DNA of 64,000 nt, taken from positions 868,001 through 932,000 of the forward strand of contig NZ_JACHZX010000001.1 in assembly GCF_014193845.1 (NCBI RefSeq), read 5' to 3'. Below are positions 1 to 7,532 of the stretch, one piece after another; position 1 is the first letter of the stretch, and the number at the start of each line of letters is the position of its first letter. A program made the translations under genes and the position numbers. Source of the DNA: Sphingomonas sp. BK345. GTDB taxonomy: Bacteria; Pseudomonadota; Alphaproteobacteria; Sphingomonadales; Sphingomonadaceae. Under the pieces are notes generated by a model. The model did not search any database. It was not told the origin of the DNA and worked only from the letters and a program-made list of their open reading frames with translations.

Positions 1-740
1 CGCAGCGCCACCACCGGCACCAGCCACAGAGCGAGCCACAGCAACGTGGTCCGCAGCGTCGCGCGCCAGCCCGGCCGCGCGTGCGCGGGCAGGTCCTCGC
101 CCAGCAGCGTGTCGGCGTCGGCCACGCCCGCGCCGCCTGATCCACCGTGGCCGCCGGGACGGAAGGCGGTGCCGCCGCGCCGCGCCGACCACCAGCCGAT
201 CACGCCGGCGCCCAGCACGATCAGCGGGAACGGCGCGCCGAGGAAGAAGATCAGCACGAAGGCGAGCGCGGCGAGCAGCCGCGCCGGCGTGCTGCGCAGC
301 GCGCGCGCGCCGATCCGCGCCACCGCCTGCAGCACCACCGCGAGCACCGCGGCCTTGAGCCCGTCGAACAGCGCAGCGACGATGCCGACACGGCCGTAGA
401 GGACATAGACCCAGCTCAGCGCCATGATCGCCGCCGCGCCGGGCAGCACGAACAGCACGCCAGCGACGATGCCGCCGCGCGTGCGGTGCATCAGCCAGCC
501 GATATAGGTGGCGAGCTGCTGCGCCTCGGGGCCGGGCAGCAGCATGCAATAGTTGAGCGCGTGGAGGAAGCGTTGCTCGCCGATCCAGCGCTGCTCGTCG
601 ACCAGGATGCGGTGCATCACCGCGATCTGCCCGGCCGGGCCACCGAAGGAGAGCAGCGCGATGCGCCACCACACGCGGGTCGCGGCGCGCAGCGTCACCG
701 GCTCGGGCCGGCCCGGCGCGGCGGGGACGCGCGCGCTCAC
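1..740 (-). CDS. chrA: ChrA chromate transporter, 3' part beyond the window
   Basis: Inner-membrane chromate efflux protein of the CHR family. The reading frame begins at a GTG whose last two bases are the first two of the upstream chrB stop (GTGA overlap), so the two genes are translationally coupled. It runs off the left edge, leaving about 246 residues. The N-terminal half shows the family hallmarks: a segment with SFGGPAGQIAVMH near residue 33, then RFLHALNYCMLLPGPEAQQLATY, both typical of ChrA, followed by hydrophobic helices (a GGIVAGVLFVLPGAAAIMAL stretch). The family expels chromate in exchange or symport; direction and substrate are inferred from homology and from the chrB neighbour. 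Length beyond the edge is unknown. Confidence 0.9.
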   Translation of the reverse strand, partial: MSARVPAAPGRPEPVTLRAATRVWWRIALLSFGGPAGQIAVMHRILVDEQRWIGEQRFLHALNYCMLLPGPEAQQLATYIGWLMHRTRGGIVAGVLFVLPGAAAIMALSWVYVLYGRVGIVAALFDGLKAAVLAVVLQAVARIGARALRSTPARLLAALAFVLIFFLGAPFPLIVLGAGVIGWWSARRGGTAFRPGGHGGSGGAGVADADTLLGEDLPAHARPGWRATLRTTLLWLALWLVPVVAL

Positions 741-1555
741 GCGGTCACCGTGGCGGACGCGGGCCGGTGCGAGCGCGCGTCGTGGCGCTCGCCCTGCGCG
801 TCGCGGCACCAGCGATACAGCGCGTCGTAGAGCGTCAGCCCCGCCTCGAGCTGCGCGTGGTCGTCGTCGTGGAGCCGCGACAGGCCGAGCGACAGCGCGA
901 GCAGCCCCGCCGCTTCCGGCGCGAGGTCGAGCCGGTCGGTGTCGGCACCCCGCACGATCGCGGCCAAGCGCGCGAGCGGGGCGTGACCGGCGAGTCCGAA
1001 GCCGTCGACCAGCGCGTCGAAGCTGCAGCGCTCGCCGCGGTGCGTCCACACCACGCCCTCGCCCGCGACGTCGAACGGCTCGGCACGCTCGGCCGCCGCG
1101 ACCGCCAGCACCTCGCCCGGCGCGACGTAGAGGAAGCGCGCGTCCGGATCGATGAAGCGGCGGATCAGCCAGGGGCAGGCGATCCGGTCCACCTTGGGTC
1201 GCGCGCGCGTGACCCACCACGTGCGGCCGTCGTCGTGGCGCGGCGGCAGATGCGCCAGCGCCACCGTTGGCCATCCCGCGCTCGCCCAGGCCGCGAAGCC
1301 GCCCTCCAGCCGCTCGGCGCGGACGCCGTCGCTCCGCAGCAGCGCGACCGCCGCGGCCGCGGGGGCACCGCCCGCCTCGTCCACCACCACGACCGCACGC
1401 CCGGCCGGCGCGGTCGGTCGCGTCGCGACGCCGAGCACGCGCCCGCCGGGGAGAGTCGCGGCGGGCGCGTCGCGCAGGTCGAGGATCGCCGGGGCGCCGG
1501 GCAGCGCGACGCGCCGGGCGAGCGTGTCGGGGGAGATGGCGTGGTGTGCGGGCAC
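737..1555 (-). CDS. chrB: Chromate resistance protein, rhodanese-like plus ChrB domain
   Basis: 272 residues. The N-terminal third (about 10-95) resembles a rhodanese domain, but the usual active-site cysteine loop is replaced by VVVDEAGG, so sulfurtransferase activity is unlikely. From about 115 on it carries the ChrB signature RARPKVDRIACPWLIRRFIDP, the domain found in regulators or accessory proteins of chromate efflux. The GTG start at 1555 is chosen because GAGGA lies 9 bases upstream; a longer reading frame reaching 1648 has no such site and begins with low-complexity sequence. It overlaps chrA by 4 bases, forming a two-gene operon. Function in chromate sensing or resistance is inferred from family and context. 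Confidence 0.85.
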   Translation of the reverse strand: MPAHHAISPDTLARRVALPGAPAILDLRDAPAATLPGGRVLGVATRPTAPAGRAVVVVDEAGGAPAAAAVALLRSDGVRAERLEGGFAAWASAGWPTVALAHLPPRHDDGRTWWVTRARPKVDRIACPWLIRRFIDPDARFLYVAPGEVLAVAAAERAEPFDVAGEGVVWTHRGERCSFDALVDGFGLAGHAPLARLAAIVRGADTDRLDLAPEAAGLLALSLGLSRLHDDDHAQLEAGLTLYDALYRWCRDAQGERHDARSHRPASATVTA

Positions 1556-1712
1556 GGTGCGTCCTCGGCAGGATGATGCTGGACGCGAACCTTCGGCTGA
1601 CGCCTCATGGGGAGGTCGCAGCCCCCATGGCGCCCAATCAGCCACCACCGGCGCGCGCTGTCAACCCGCGCGCCACGTTGGCAGCGCGCCGCGTCTCGGC
1701 TAGCCTGCGGCG

Positions 1713-2957
1713 ATGCGGCTGCTCGCTTTCCTGCTGCGCCGGCTGATCCGGCGCGGCGTGCTCGTGGTGGTCGACGCCGCCGGGCGCACGCACCGCTTCG
1801 GCGAGCCCGCGCCCGCCGCGCCCGACGCGACGATCCGCTTCCGCGATCAGGCGACGCCTCGCCGCGCCGCGCTGGACCCGGCGCTGGCGCTGGGCGAAGC
1901 CTATGTCGACGGGCGCATGCAGATCGACGGCGACGACATCAGCGGGTTCCTCGACCTGATCGGGCGCAACACCCACTGGGACGACGACGCCGCCGCCGAC
2001 CTGCGCTGGTGGCGGCCGTGGCGGCGCAGCGCCTGGCTCACCGGGATCAACTGGCGTCGCCGGGCGCGCCGCAACGTCGCGCACCATTACGACCTCTCGA
2101 CCGAGCTGTACGCGCTCTTCCTCGATCCCGACCTGCACTACAGCTGCGCCTATTTCGACGCGCCCGACGCCACGCTGGAGCAGGCGCAGGCGGCCAAGCT
2201 GCGCCACATCACCGACAAGCTCGCGCTGCGCCCGGGCGATCGCGTACTCGACATCGGCTGCGGCTGGGGTGGCCTGGCACTCCACCTGCACCGCGTCGCC
2301 GGGGTCGAGGTACTGGGGATCACGCTCTCCGAGCAGCAGGTCGCGGTGGCGCGGCGGCGCGCGGAGGAGGCCGGGGTGGCGGACCATGTCCGCTTCGAGC
2401 TGCTCGACTATCGCGACGTGCGCGGGACGTTCGACCGGATCGTGTCGGTCGGCATGTTCGAGCATGTCGGCCCGCCGCACTATCGCGCCTTCTTCCGCCA
2501 CTGCCGCGCGCTGCTCGCCGACGACGGGGTGATGCTGCTCCACACCATCGGCCGCGCCGACGGCCCCGCCGCGACCGACCGCTGGCTCGCGCGCTACATC
2601 TTCCCCGGCGGCTACGTCCCCGCGCTCAGCCAGATTACCCCCGCGATCGAGGACGCGCGGCTATGGGTGACCGACGTCGAGACGCTGCGGCTGCATTATG
2701 CGCTGACGATCGACCGATGGCTGGCGCGCGTCGAGGCCGCGCGCGACGCGATCGAGACGCTGTACGACGCGCGCTTCTATCGCATGTGGCGCTTCTATCT
2801 CGCGGGCGCGCTGGTCGCCTTCCGCCACGACGGGCACCTCAACTATCAGATCCAGCTCACCCGCCGGCGCGAGGCGTTGCCGCTCACGCGCGACTATATG
2901 ATGCCGCCCGGTGCTCAGCGCGCTGCTCAGCCCGCGATCGGCGCGTCGGGCTTGTAG
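1713..2957 (+). CDS. cfa: Cyclopropane-fatty-acyl-phospholipid synthase family
   Basis: 414 residues, close to the family length. It methylenates cis double bonds of membrane phospholipid acyl chains with S-adenosylmethionine, working at the inner face of the inner membrane. Visible motifs are NVAHHYDL (121-128) and YSCAYF (143-148), both conserved in CFA synthases, then the SAM-binding glycine motif VLDIGCGWGG (178-187) and VSVGMFEHVG further on. The first 100 residues match the N-terminal lipid-binding domain (EAYVDGRMQIDG). It is transcribed away from chrB with about 157 bases between the starts. Its last 31 bases overlap the tail of the convergent gene ending at 2927. Confidence 0.92.
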   Translation: MRLLAFLLRRLIRRGVLVVVDAAGRTHRFGEPAPAAPDATIRFRDQATPRRAALDPALALGEAYVDGRMQIDGDDISGFLDLIGRNTHWDDDAAADLRWWRPWRRSAWLTGINWRRRARRNVAHHYDLSTELYALFLDPDLHYSCAYFDAPDATLEQAQAAKLRHITDKLALRPGDRVLDIGCGWGGLALHLHRVAGVEVLGITLSEQQVAVARRRAEEAGVADHVRFELLDYRDVRGTFDRIVSVGMFEHVGPPHYRAFFRHCRALLADDGVMLLHTIGRADGPAATDRWLARYIFPGGYVPALSQITPAIEDARLWVTDVETLRLHYALTIDRWLARVEAARDAIETLYDARFYRMWRFYLAGALVAFRHDGHLNYQIQLTRRREALPLTRDYMMPPGAQRAAQPAIGASGL

Positions 2958-3487
2958 CCGGCGGTGGCGATGACGCTGCCGTCGGGGTTGCGGCCCTCGC
3001 GGTAGAAGGCGCTGACCTTCTGCCGCTCTGCCCAGGTGAGGCTGTCCCAGTCCTCGCGGTCGTTGCTGGGGTGGCGGCCGGGGACGCGCTGGCGCTGCGC
3101 CGGCTCCGCGCCGCGCGCCGGCCGCGCGCGCTCGGCCTGGCGCGCGCGCAGCGCCTCGTCGAGCTCGCCCGCCTCGACCGCCTGCTCGAGCGCGTCGAGG
3201 AAGGCGGCGAAGACGCCCTCGGGCAGGTGGTTGGTGGCGGCGCCGTTGAGCGGCAGCACGTCGCCGCCGATCTTGACGGTGAGCGCGACCACGCCGTTCT
3301 GCAGCTGCCACCAGCGGCTGGCGACACGCGCGCCGTCACCCGCGCGGGCGGCGAACTGCTCGCGCGCGCGGCGGATGCCGTCGAGCAGCGGGCGACGCGC
3401 CTTGGCGGGATCCTCCGCCTTGGCGGCGAAGGCCTCGGCCAGGCCGTTATTGTCGATGAAGCCGGCGAGTGAGTCCAAGATTGCCAA
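2927..3487 (-). CDS. Hypothetical protein, 186 aa
   Basis: I do not recognise a named family. The predicted protein begins from TTG, favoured because GGAGG sits 7 bases upstream and no ATG is available near it. The first 120 residues look globular and mixed alpha/beta (RWWQLQNGVVALTVKIGGDVLPLNG), followed by an arginine/alanine-rich charged stretch (about 120-150) and a C-terminal tail with DSLTWAERQKVSAFYREGRNPDG. No signal peptide or membrane segment is evident. It converges on cfa and overlaps it by 31 bases. Codon third positions are strongly G/C, as in neighbouring genes, which supports real coding. Confidence 0.65.
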   Translation of the reverse strand: MAILDSLAGFIDNNGLAEAFAAKAEDPAKARRPLLDGIRRAREQFAARAGDGARVASRWWQLQNGVVALTVKIGGDVLPLNGAATNHLPEGVFAAFLDALEQAVEAGELDEALRARQAERARPARGAEPAQRQRVPGRHPSNDREDWDSLTWAERQKVSAFYREGRNPDGSVIATAGYKPDAPIAG

Positions 3488-3876
3488 ATGCGCCTCCGTG
3501 CCCCGCAGCGCCAGCTAGGCCGCGAACCTTACCGAGAGGTCAACGGATCGAGCCTCCTGCGCGCCGCTACGACGAGCCGCGCGCGCTGGTGCCGGCGTGC
3601 TCCTGCGCAGGCAGGAGCCCAGAGCACCCAGCGGCGCGCTTCGCGGCGCCAGGCTCGGGCGTTCGCCGGAGCATGGTTCAGCTCGCCCGGCCTCGCGACA
3701 GACGGCTAGCCCCATGCGGCGGTGCCGGTCACGCCGCCGCGTGCCGCCGCCGGAAAGCGTCGCTTACTTCATCCGCATGCTGGCGCGCGGCCATGGTCGC
3801 GACATGACGGAAGTTTAACGCAACACCCCGGCCGGCGGCGCGTAGGACAGGGCATCACTGAACGACGGAGGTTCTC
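3488..3876. other. Intergenic stretch without a convincing gene
   Basis: About 390 bases with several short overlapping open frames but no ribosome binding site, domain or coding bias that singles one out. It includes a short inverted repeat around 3597-3621 (GTGCTCCTGCGC then GCAGGAGC) that also occurs near 52.7 kb. The right end should contain the promoter of the small gene at 3877, but I cannot place it securely. Confidence 0.5.
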
Positions 3877-4098
3877 ATGCGGATGCTCTCTCTCCTCGCG
3901 GTCCCGCTGGTGCTGGCCACGGCCTCGCCCGCGCTCGCCAAGGGCTGTGTGCGCGGCGCCGCGGCGGGCGGCGTGGCCGGGCATCTCGTCGGCAAGGGCC
4001 ATGCGGTGCTCGGCGCGGCGGCCGGCTGCGCGGTCGCGCACCATCACTATGCCAAGCAGGCGCGCGCACAGAAGACGGTGACCAAGACGCGGGGGTGA
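3877..4098 (+). CDS. Small exported glycine-zipper-like protein, 73 aa
   Basis: 73 residues starting MRMLSLLAVPLVLATASPALAKG, a clear Sec signal peptide with a likely cut after ALA. The mature part is glycine/alanine-rich with small-residue spacing (GAAAGGVAGHLVGKGHAVLGAAAG), like glycine-zipper segments that pack in or on the membrane, and ends in a basic tail. GGAGG lies 6 bases before the ATG. Two cysteines (CVRG and GCAV) could form a disulfide in the periplasm. Role unknown. A family A inverted repeat follows directly and may act as its transcript end. Confidence 0.7.
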   Translation: MRMLSLLAVPLVLATASPALAKGCVRGAAAGGVAGHLVGKGHAVLGAAAGCAVAHHHYAKQARAQKTVTKTRG

Positions 4099-4102
4099 GA
4101 AA

Positions 4103-4239
4103 CTCCTCCGCGGCACGGGGAGGGGGACCGCCGCGCGCCAGCGCGGTGGTGGAGGGGGCTCGCCCCGCAGCGCCGCGCCTGCGGAAGCTCCCCTCCACCA
4201 GCCTTCGGCTGGTCCCCCTCCCCGCGAGCGGGGAGGATC
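4103..4239. repeat. Family A intergenic inverted repeat, copy 1
   Basis: About 137 bases with GGGGAGGGGGACC...GGTGGTGGAGGGGGCT on the left and the inverse AGCTCCCCTCCACCAGCC...GGTCCCCCTCCCC on the right, ending GGGGAGGAT. The same arms recur near 7.3, 26.8, 28.1 and 48.1 kb. It sits between the convergent ends of the small glycine-rich gene and the TonB-dependent receptor, where a bidirectional terminator or mRNA-stabilising hairpin would be useful. No T-run is seen. Confidence 0.8.
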
Positions 4240-4245
4240 TAGCGA

Positions 4246-7140
4246 TCAGAAGCGGGCGCGCACGCCGAACAGGTAGCGCGAGCCGGTGTTCTGCAGCATC
4301 AGCAGCCGGTCCTCGATCACCGAGTAATCGTGGACATATTGGTTGGTGAGATTGACCCCCTGCGCGTAGACCTGGAACACCGGCGTGACGTCGTAGGAGA
4401 CGCTCATGTCGAGCTGGCCGTACGCAGCACGGTTCTCGGGCCGCGACGCCGCGCCGAAACACTGGCGCAGGAACGACGAGCGCCAATTGTACGAGGCGCG
4501 CGCCTGGAGCCCGTATTTCTCGTAGAACAGGCTGCCGTTGGCGGAGTGCGGCGACAGCCCGTTGTAGCCGCAGTTGTTGGCGTTGGTACCGCTGCCCTCG
4601 GCCCGCTCGACGTTGCTCGACACATAGGTGTAATTGCCCGCGACGCCGAAGCCGCCCAGCGCGCCGGGCAGCAGCCGGTCGAACGTATACTGGCCCCCCA
4701 CCTCGACGCCCGCGATCGAGCCGCTCTGGCCGTTGCGCGTGCGCGTGTCGAGGAAGTCGAAGCCGGCGATCGTCACCGGCAGCGTCTGGCTCTCGAGGAA
4801 ATCGGTGAAGGCCTTGTAGAAGCCCGAGACGCTGACGTAGCTCACGTCGGTGATGTAATATTCGAGCGACACGTCATAGTTGGTCGACTTGAACGGGCGC
4901 AGCGCCGGGTTGCCGCCGCTCGACGTCGCGTTGGTCAGCCGTCCGCCATAGCTGTTGTCGACGCCGAGCGAGGTCAGCGTCGGCCGGGTCACCGTCTTCG
5001 ACACCGCGGCGCGCGCGAGCATCTTCGGCGTGATCGCATATTTGATGTTCGCCGAGGGCAGGAAGTCGGTGTAGCTGTTGCGGACGCTGAGCGCCTGCGG
5101 GTCGGTGTAGACGAAGTTCAGATTGTCGTCGCCCGGGTTGACGAAGATGCGCACGATCTGCTGCCCGAAACCGGCCGAGCGCAGCCGCGTGCTGACGAAG
5201 CGGCCGCCGACATTGCCCGACCAGTCGTCGCCCTTGAAATTGGCGTTGAGATAGGCCGCGACCACCTTCTCCTCGACGTCGAGCCGCGCGTTCGGCCGGT
5301 CGCGCCGGCCGTAGGGGCCGCCCGCCAGCGCCTGGACGCGCGCCGCCTCGGCCGCCTGCTCCTCCGCGGTGCGCCCCTGGCGCGGGCGCACCAGATTGGC
5401 GGGATCGGACAGGAAGGCGAAGATGTCCTCCTGGTTGAAGGTGAAGAAGTCCTTCGGCAGGGCGTCGCTGCCCGAGGCGCCGGGCAGGAAGTTGCCGAGC
5501 GAATAGGGCTGGACGAGGTTGGACGGGATCGGGATGTCATAGCCGCAATAGGTGCAGACCGTGTCCGAATTGTCCGAGCGGGTGCGCACCTTGCGGCGCT
5601 GGTTGTAGGAGGCGCCGAACATCAGCGATTGCAGGATGCCGCGGTCCGCCTTCCACTCGCCGTCGGCGTGGAACTCGCTGCCCTTGTCGCTCACGCGCGT
5701 GAGGTCGTTCTGCGCGAAATGCGCGCGCAGCAGGCTGGCGTCGGTGATCGGGCCGAGGTTGGTGAGGCCCGGCAGGTCGTTCTCGGGGTTGAGGTCGAAC
5801 CGGACCGAGGTCTGCGCGAGCGAGCCGACGACGACGAACTTGTACGGGTTGCGCTGCGTCGCCCTGGTGGTGGAGGCGTCGAGCTTGAGCTTGAGCTGGT
5901 CGGAGACGTCCCAGGCGAGATTGGCGCCGACCTGATAGCTCTCGGTCTCGCGCTGGCTGGTCCAGACGATATTGTCGTTCTGCTGCCGCGTCACGCGCGT
6001 GTCCGACACGCCGGGCACCGGCTCGAGCAGGCCGGGGTTCGCGGCCAGGAAGTCCGAACCGGGACGGTTGAAACCGGTGACCGTGTTGTTCGCGTCGGTC
6101 TCGACGCCGATGAAGCGCTCGGTGAAGAAGTCGCCGTAGCGACGCGTGTATTGCGAGACGTTGAACTGCGAGTAGATGCCGTCGACGGTGAGCAGCAGCC
6201 GGTCGGTCAGCTGCCCCTGGATCGAGCCCGCCACGTTGATCCGCTCGCGCTTATCCTCCTCGCGATCGAAATTATACTCGCGCGGGATGTGGATGTCGTT
6301 CGGGCTGTCGACCAGCGCGTCGGTGGTCAGGCCGGTCGAGCTGGCGGTGCCGTCGATCAGTCCCTGTGACCCGAGGATCCAGCCGCCGATGCGCGCCGAG
6401 TCGAGCTGGCTCTTGCGGTTGGTGTAGGAGGCCGAGAGCAACGCGCCGAAGGTCTTGTCGGGGTTGGTCCAGGAGACGATCCCCGAGAAGTCCGGGCTGA
6501 CCTTGTCGGCGAGCGAGTCGTAGATGCCGCCCGCCGCCAGCGTGGCGTGGAAGCCCGCGCGCCCGTCGAGCGGCCGCGCGGTGACGACGTTGACGGTCGC
6601 GCCGATGCCGCCTTCCTGGAGCTGCGGCAGCGAGGTCTTGTAGACGTCGACGCGCTGGATCAGGTTCGAGGACAACACGTCGAACGAGAATTCGCGTCCG
6701 GGATTGTCAGTCGCCATGATGCGGCCGTTGACCAGCACGGTGTTGAACTCGGGGCCGAGGCCGCGGACGGTGATGAACTGGCCCTCGCCGCCCGAGCGGT
6801 CGATCGCCACGCCGGTGATGCGCTGGAGCGAGTCGGCGATGTTGGTGTCGGGGAACTTGCCGGTGTCCTCGGCGGTGATCGAATCGACGATATTCTCGGC
6901 GTTGCGCTTGGTGGCGAGCGAGGAGCGCAGGCTGCTGCGAATGCCGGTGACGACGATGTCCTCGACCCCGTCCTGCGGCACCGCGCCCGGCGGCGTCTCG
7001 GACGGGCCCTGCGGCTCGGCGGGGGTGTCCGCCTGCGGCGTGCCGGTGGGGGCGACCGCGTTGGCGTTGGACGATTGCGCCATCACAGGCGACGCGGCGC
7101 AGGCGAACAGCGCCGCGCCCGCGAGCAGACGAGCTCTCAT
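4246..7140 (-). CDS. TonB-dependent receptor, likely alpha-galactoside uptake
   Basis: 964-residue outer membrane receptor. The signal peptide ends SPVMAQ at about 22, and a proline-rich linker precedes a TonB box EDIVVTG near residue 60. The plug shows DSITAEDTGKFPDTNIADSLQRITGV and VRGLGPEFNTVLVNGR, typical of the large TonB-Xanth-Caul receptors of oligotrophic bacteria. The rest reads as a 22-strand barrel with alternating polar/aromatic strands, ending in a terminal aromatic (GVRARF). GGGAGAGGAT lies just before the ATG. The divergent neighbour is a GH27 alpha-galactosidase followed by a GntR regulator, so I infer import of alpha-galactosides or a galactose-bearing oligosaccharide; the receptor itself does not reveal its ligand. 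Confidence 0.93.
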   Translation of the reverse strand: MRARLLAGAALFACAASPVMAQSSNANAVAPTGTPQADTPAEPQGPSETPPGAVPQDGVEDIVVTGIRSSLRSSLATKRNAENIVDSITAEDTGKFPDTNIADSLQRITGVAIDRSGGEGQFITVRGLGPEFNTVLVNGRIMATDNPGREFSFDVLSSNLIQRVDVYKTSLPQLQEGGIGATVNVVTARPLDGRAGFHATLAAGGIYDSLADKVSPDFSGIVSWTNPDKTFGALLSASYTNRKSQLDSARIGGWILGSQGLIDGTASSTGLTTDALVDSPNDIHIPREYNFDREEDKRERINVAGSIQGQLTDRLLLTVDGIYSQFNVSQYTRRYGDFFTERFIGVETDANNTVTGFNRPGSDFLAANPGLLEPVPGVSDTRVTRQQNDNIVWTSQRETESYQVGANLAWDVSDQLKLKLDASTTRATQRNPYKFVVVGSLAQTSVRFDLNPENDLPGLTNLGPITDASLLRAHFAQNDLTRVSDKGSEFHADGEWKADRGILQSLMFGASYNQRRKVRTRSDNSDTVCTYCGYDIPIPSNLVQPYSLGNFLPGASGSDALPKDFFTFNQEDIFAFLSDPANLVRPRQGRTAEEQAAEAARVQALAGGPYGRRDRPNARLDVEEKVVAAYLNANFKGDDWSGNVGGRFVSTRLRSAGFGQQIVRIFVNPGDDNLNFVYTDPQALSVRNSYTDFLPSANIKYAITPKMLARAAVSKTVTRPTLTSLGVDNSYGGRLTNATSSGGNPALRPFKSTNYDVSLEYYITDVSYVSVSGFYKAFTDFLESQTLPVTIAGFDFLDTRTRNGQSGSIAGVEVGGQYTFDRLLPGALGGFGVAGNYTYVSSNVERAEGSGTNANNCGYNGLSPHSANGSLFYEKYGLQARASYNWRSSFLRQCFGAASRPENRAAYGQLDMSVSYDVTPVFQVYAQGVNLTNQYVHDYSVIEDRLLMLQNTGSRYLFGVRARF

Positions 7141-7183
7141 GATCCTCTCCCGAAGTGCGGGGTCTTATGCCCTCGCCCGATTG

Positions 7184-7212
7184 ATCATCTTGTATGAGTA
7201 GTGGGGTGTCAA
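7184..7212 (-). promoter_or_regulatory. Predicted promoter of the TonB-dependent receptor
   Basis: On the minus strand TTGACA (7212-7207, a perfect -35 element) is followed after exactly 17 bases by GATGAT (7189-7184, 4 of 6 matches to -10). The predicted leader is about 35-40 bases and includes the GGGAGAGGAT ribosome site. The spacer contains the 11-bp motif TTGTATGAGTA (7190-7200, plus strand) that recurs with one mismatch upstream of the divergent alpha-galactosidase, so a repressor bound there would block this promoter. Confidence 0.55.
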
Positions 7213-7288
7213 GCGGAACGGGTTACCCGGATCGGTGATTCTTGGCGGGACGATCATCGAGGTGCCCGGCGCAGCGATGGGCGGATAC

Positions 7289-7422
7289 ATCCTCCCCGGC
7301 ACGGGGAGGGGGACCGCCGGCCGCAGGCCGGTGGTGGAGGGAGTGTGCCGCGAGCGCACCACTCGTGGAAGCCCCCCTCCACCAGCCTTCGGCTGGTCCC
7401 CCCCCCGCCGAGCGGGGAGGAT
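7289..7422. repeat. Family A intergenic inverted repeat, copy 2
   Basis: About 134 bases, beginning ATCCTCCCCGGCACGGGGAG and ending GAGCGGGGAGGAT, with the same inner arms as copy 1 (GGTGGTGGAGG; CCTCCACCAGCCTTCGGCTGG). Unlike the other copies it lies between two divergent genes, so it separates the two promoter regions instead of ending transcripts. The rest of the 390-base spacer holds the two candidate promoter regions. Confidence 0.8.
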
Positions 7423-7447
7423 ATGCGTTTGCGACTCCTCTCGACAA

Positions 7448-7458
7448 TTGTTTGAGTA
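7448..7458 (+). promoter_or_regulatory. Candidate operator before the GH27 gene
   Basis: TTGTTTGAGTA at 7448-7458 matches TTGTATGAGTA at 7190-7200 in 10 of 11 positions and the same orientation, 258 bases apart. It is immediately followed by GTATTGATAC, which has inverted GTAT/ATAC arms. The pair flanks the divergent promoters of the receptor and the alpha-galactosidase. The natural candidate ligand is the FCD-type GntR regulator two genes downstream. Binding is inference only. Confidence 0.4.
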
Positions 7459-7532
7459 TTGATACGCTCGGTCACGAGATCGCGGGCAGGGAGCCGGTCA
7501 CCGGCCAGCCGCCGCGCGAGCGGGAGGAGAGG

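Noticed and set aside
1607..3472. 621-codon frame overlapping cfa and the following gene
   Set aside because: It crosses two genes with better evidence and reads as arginine/alanine low complexity.
4330..6369. 679-codon plus-strand frame opposite the TonB-dependent receptor
   Set aside because: Antisense artefact of the receptor gene; no ribosome site, signal or family resemblance.
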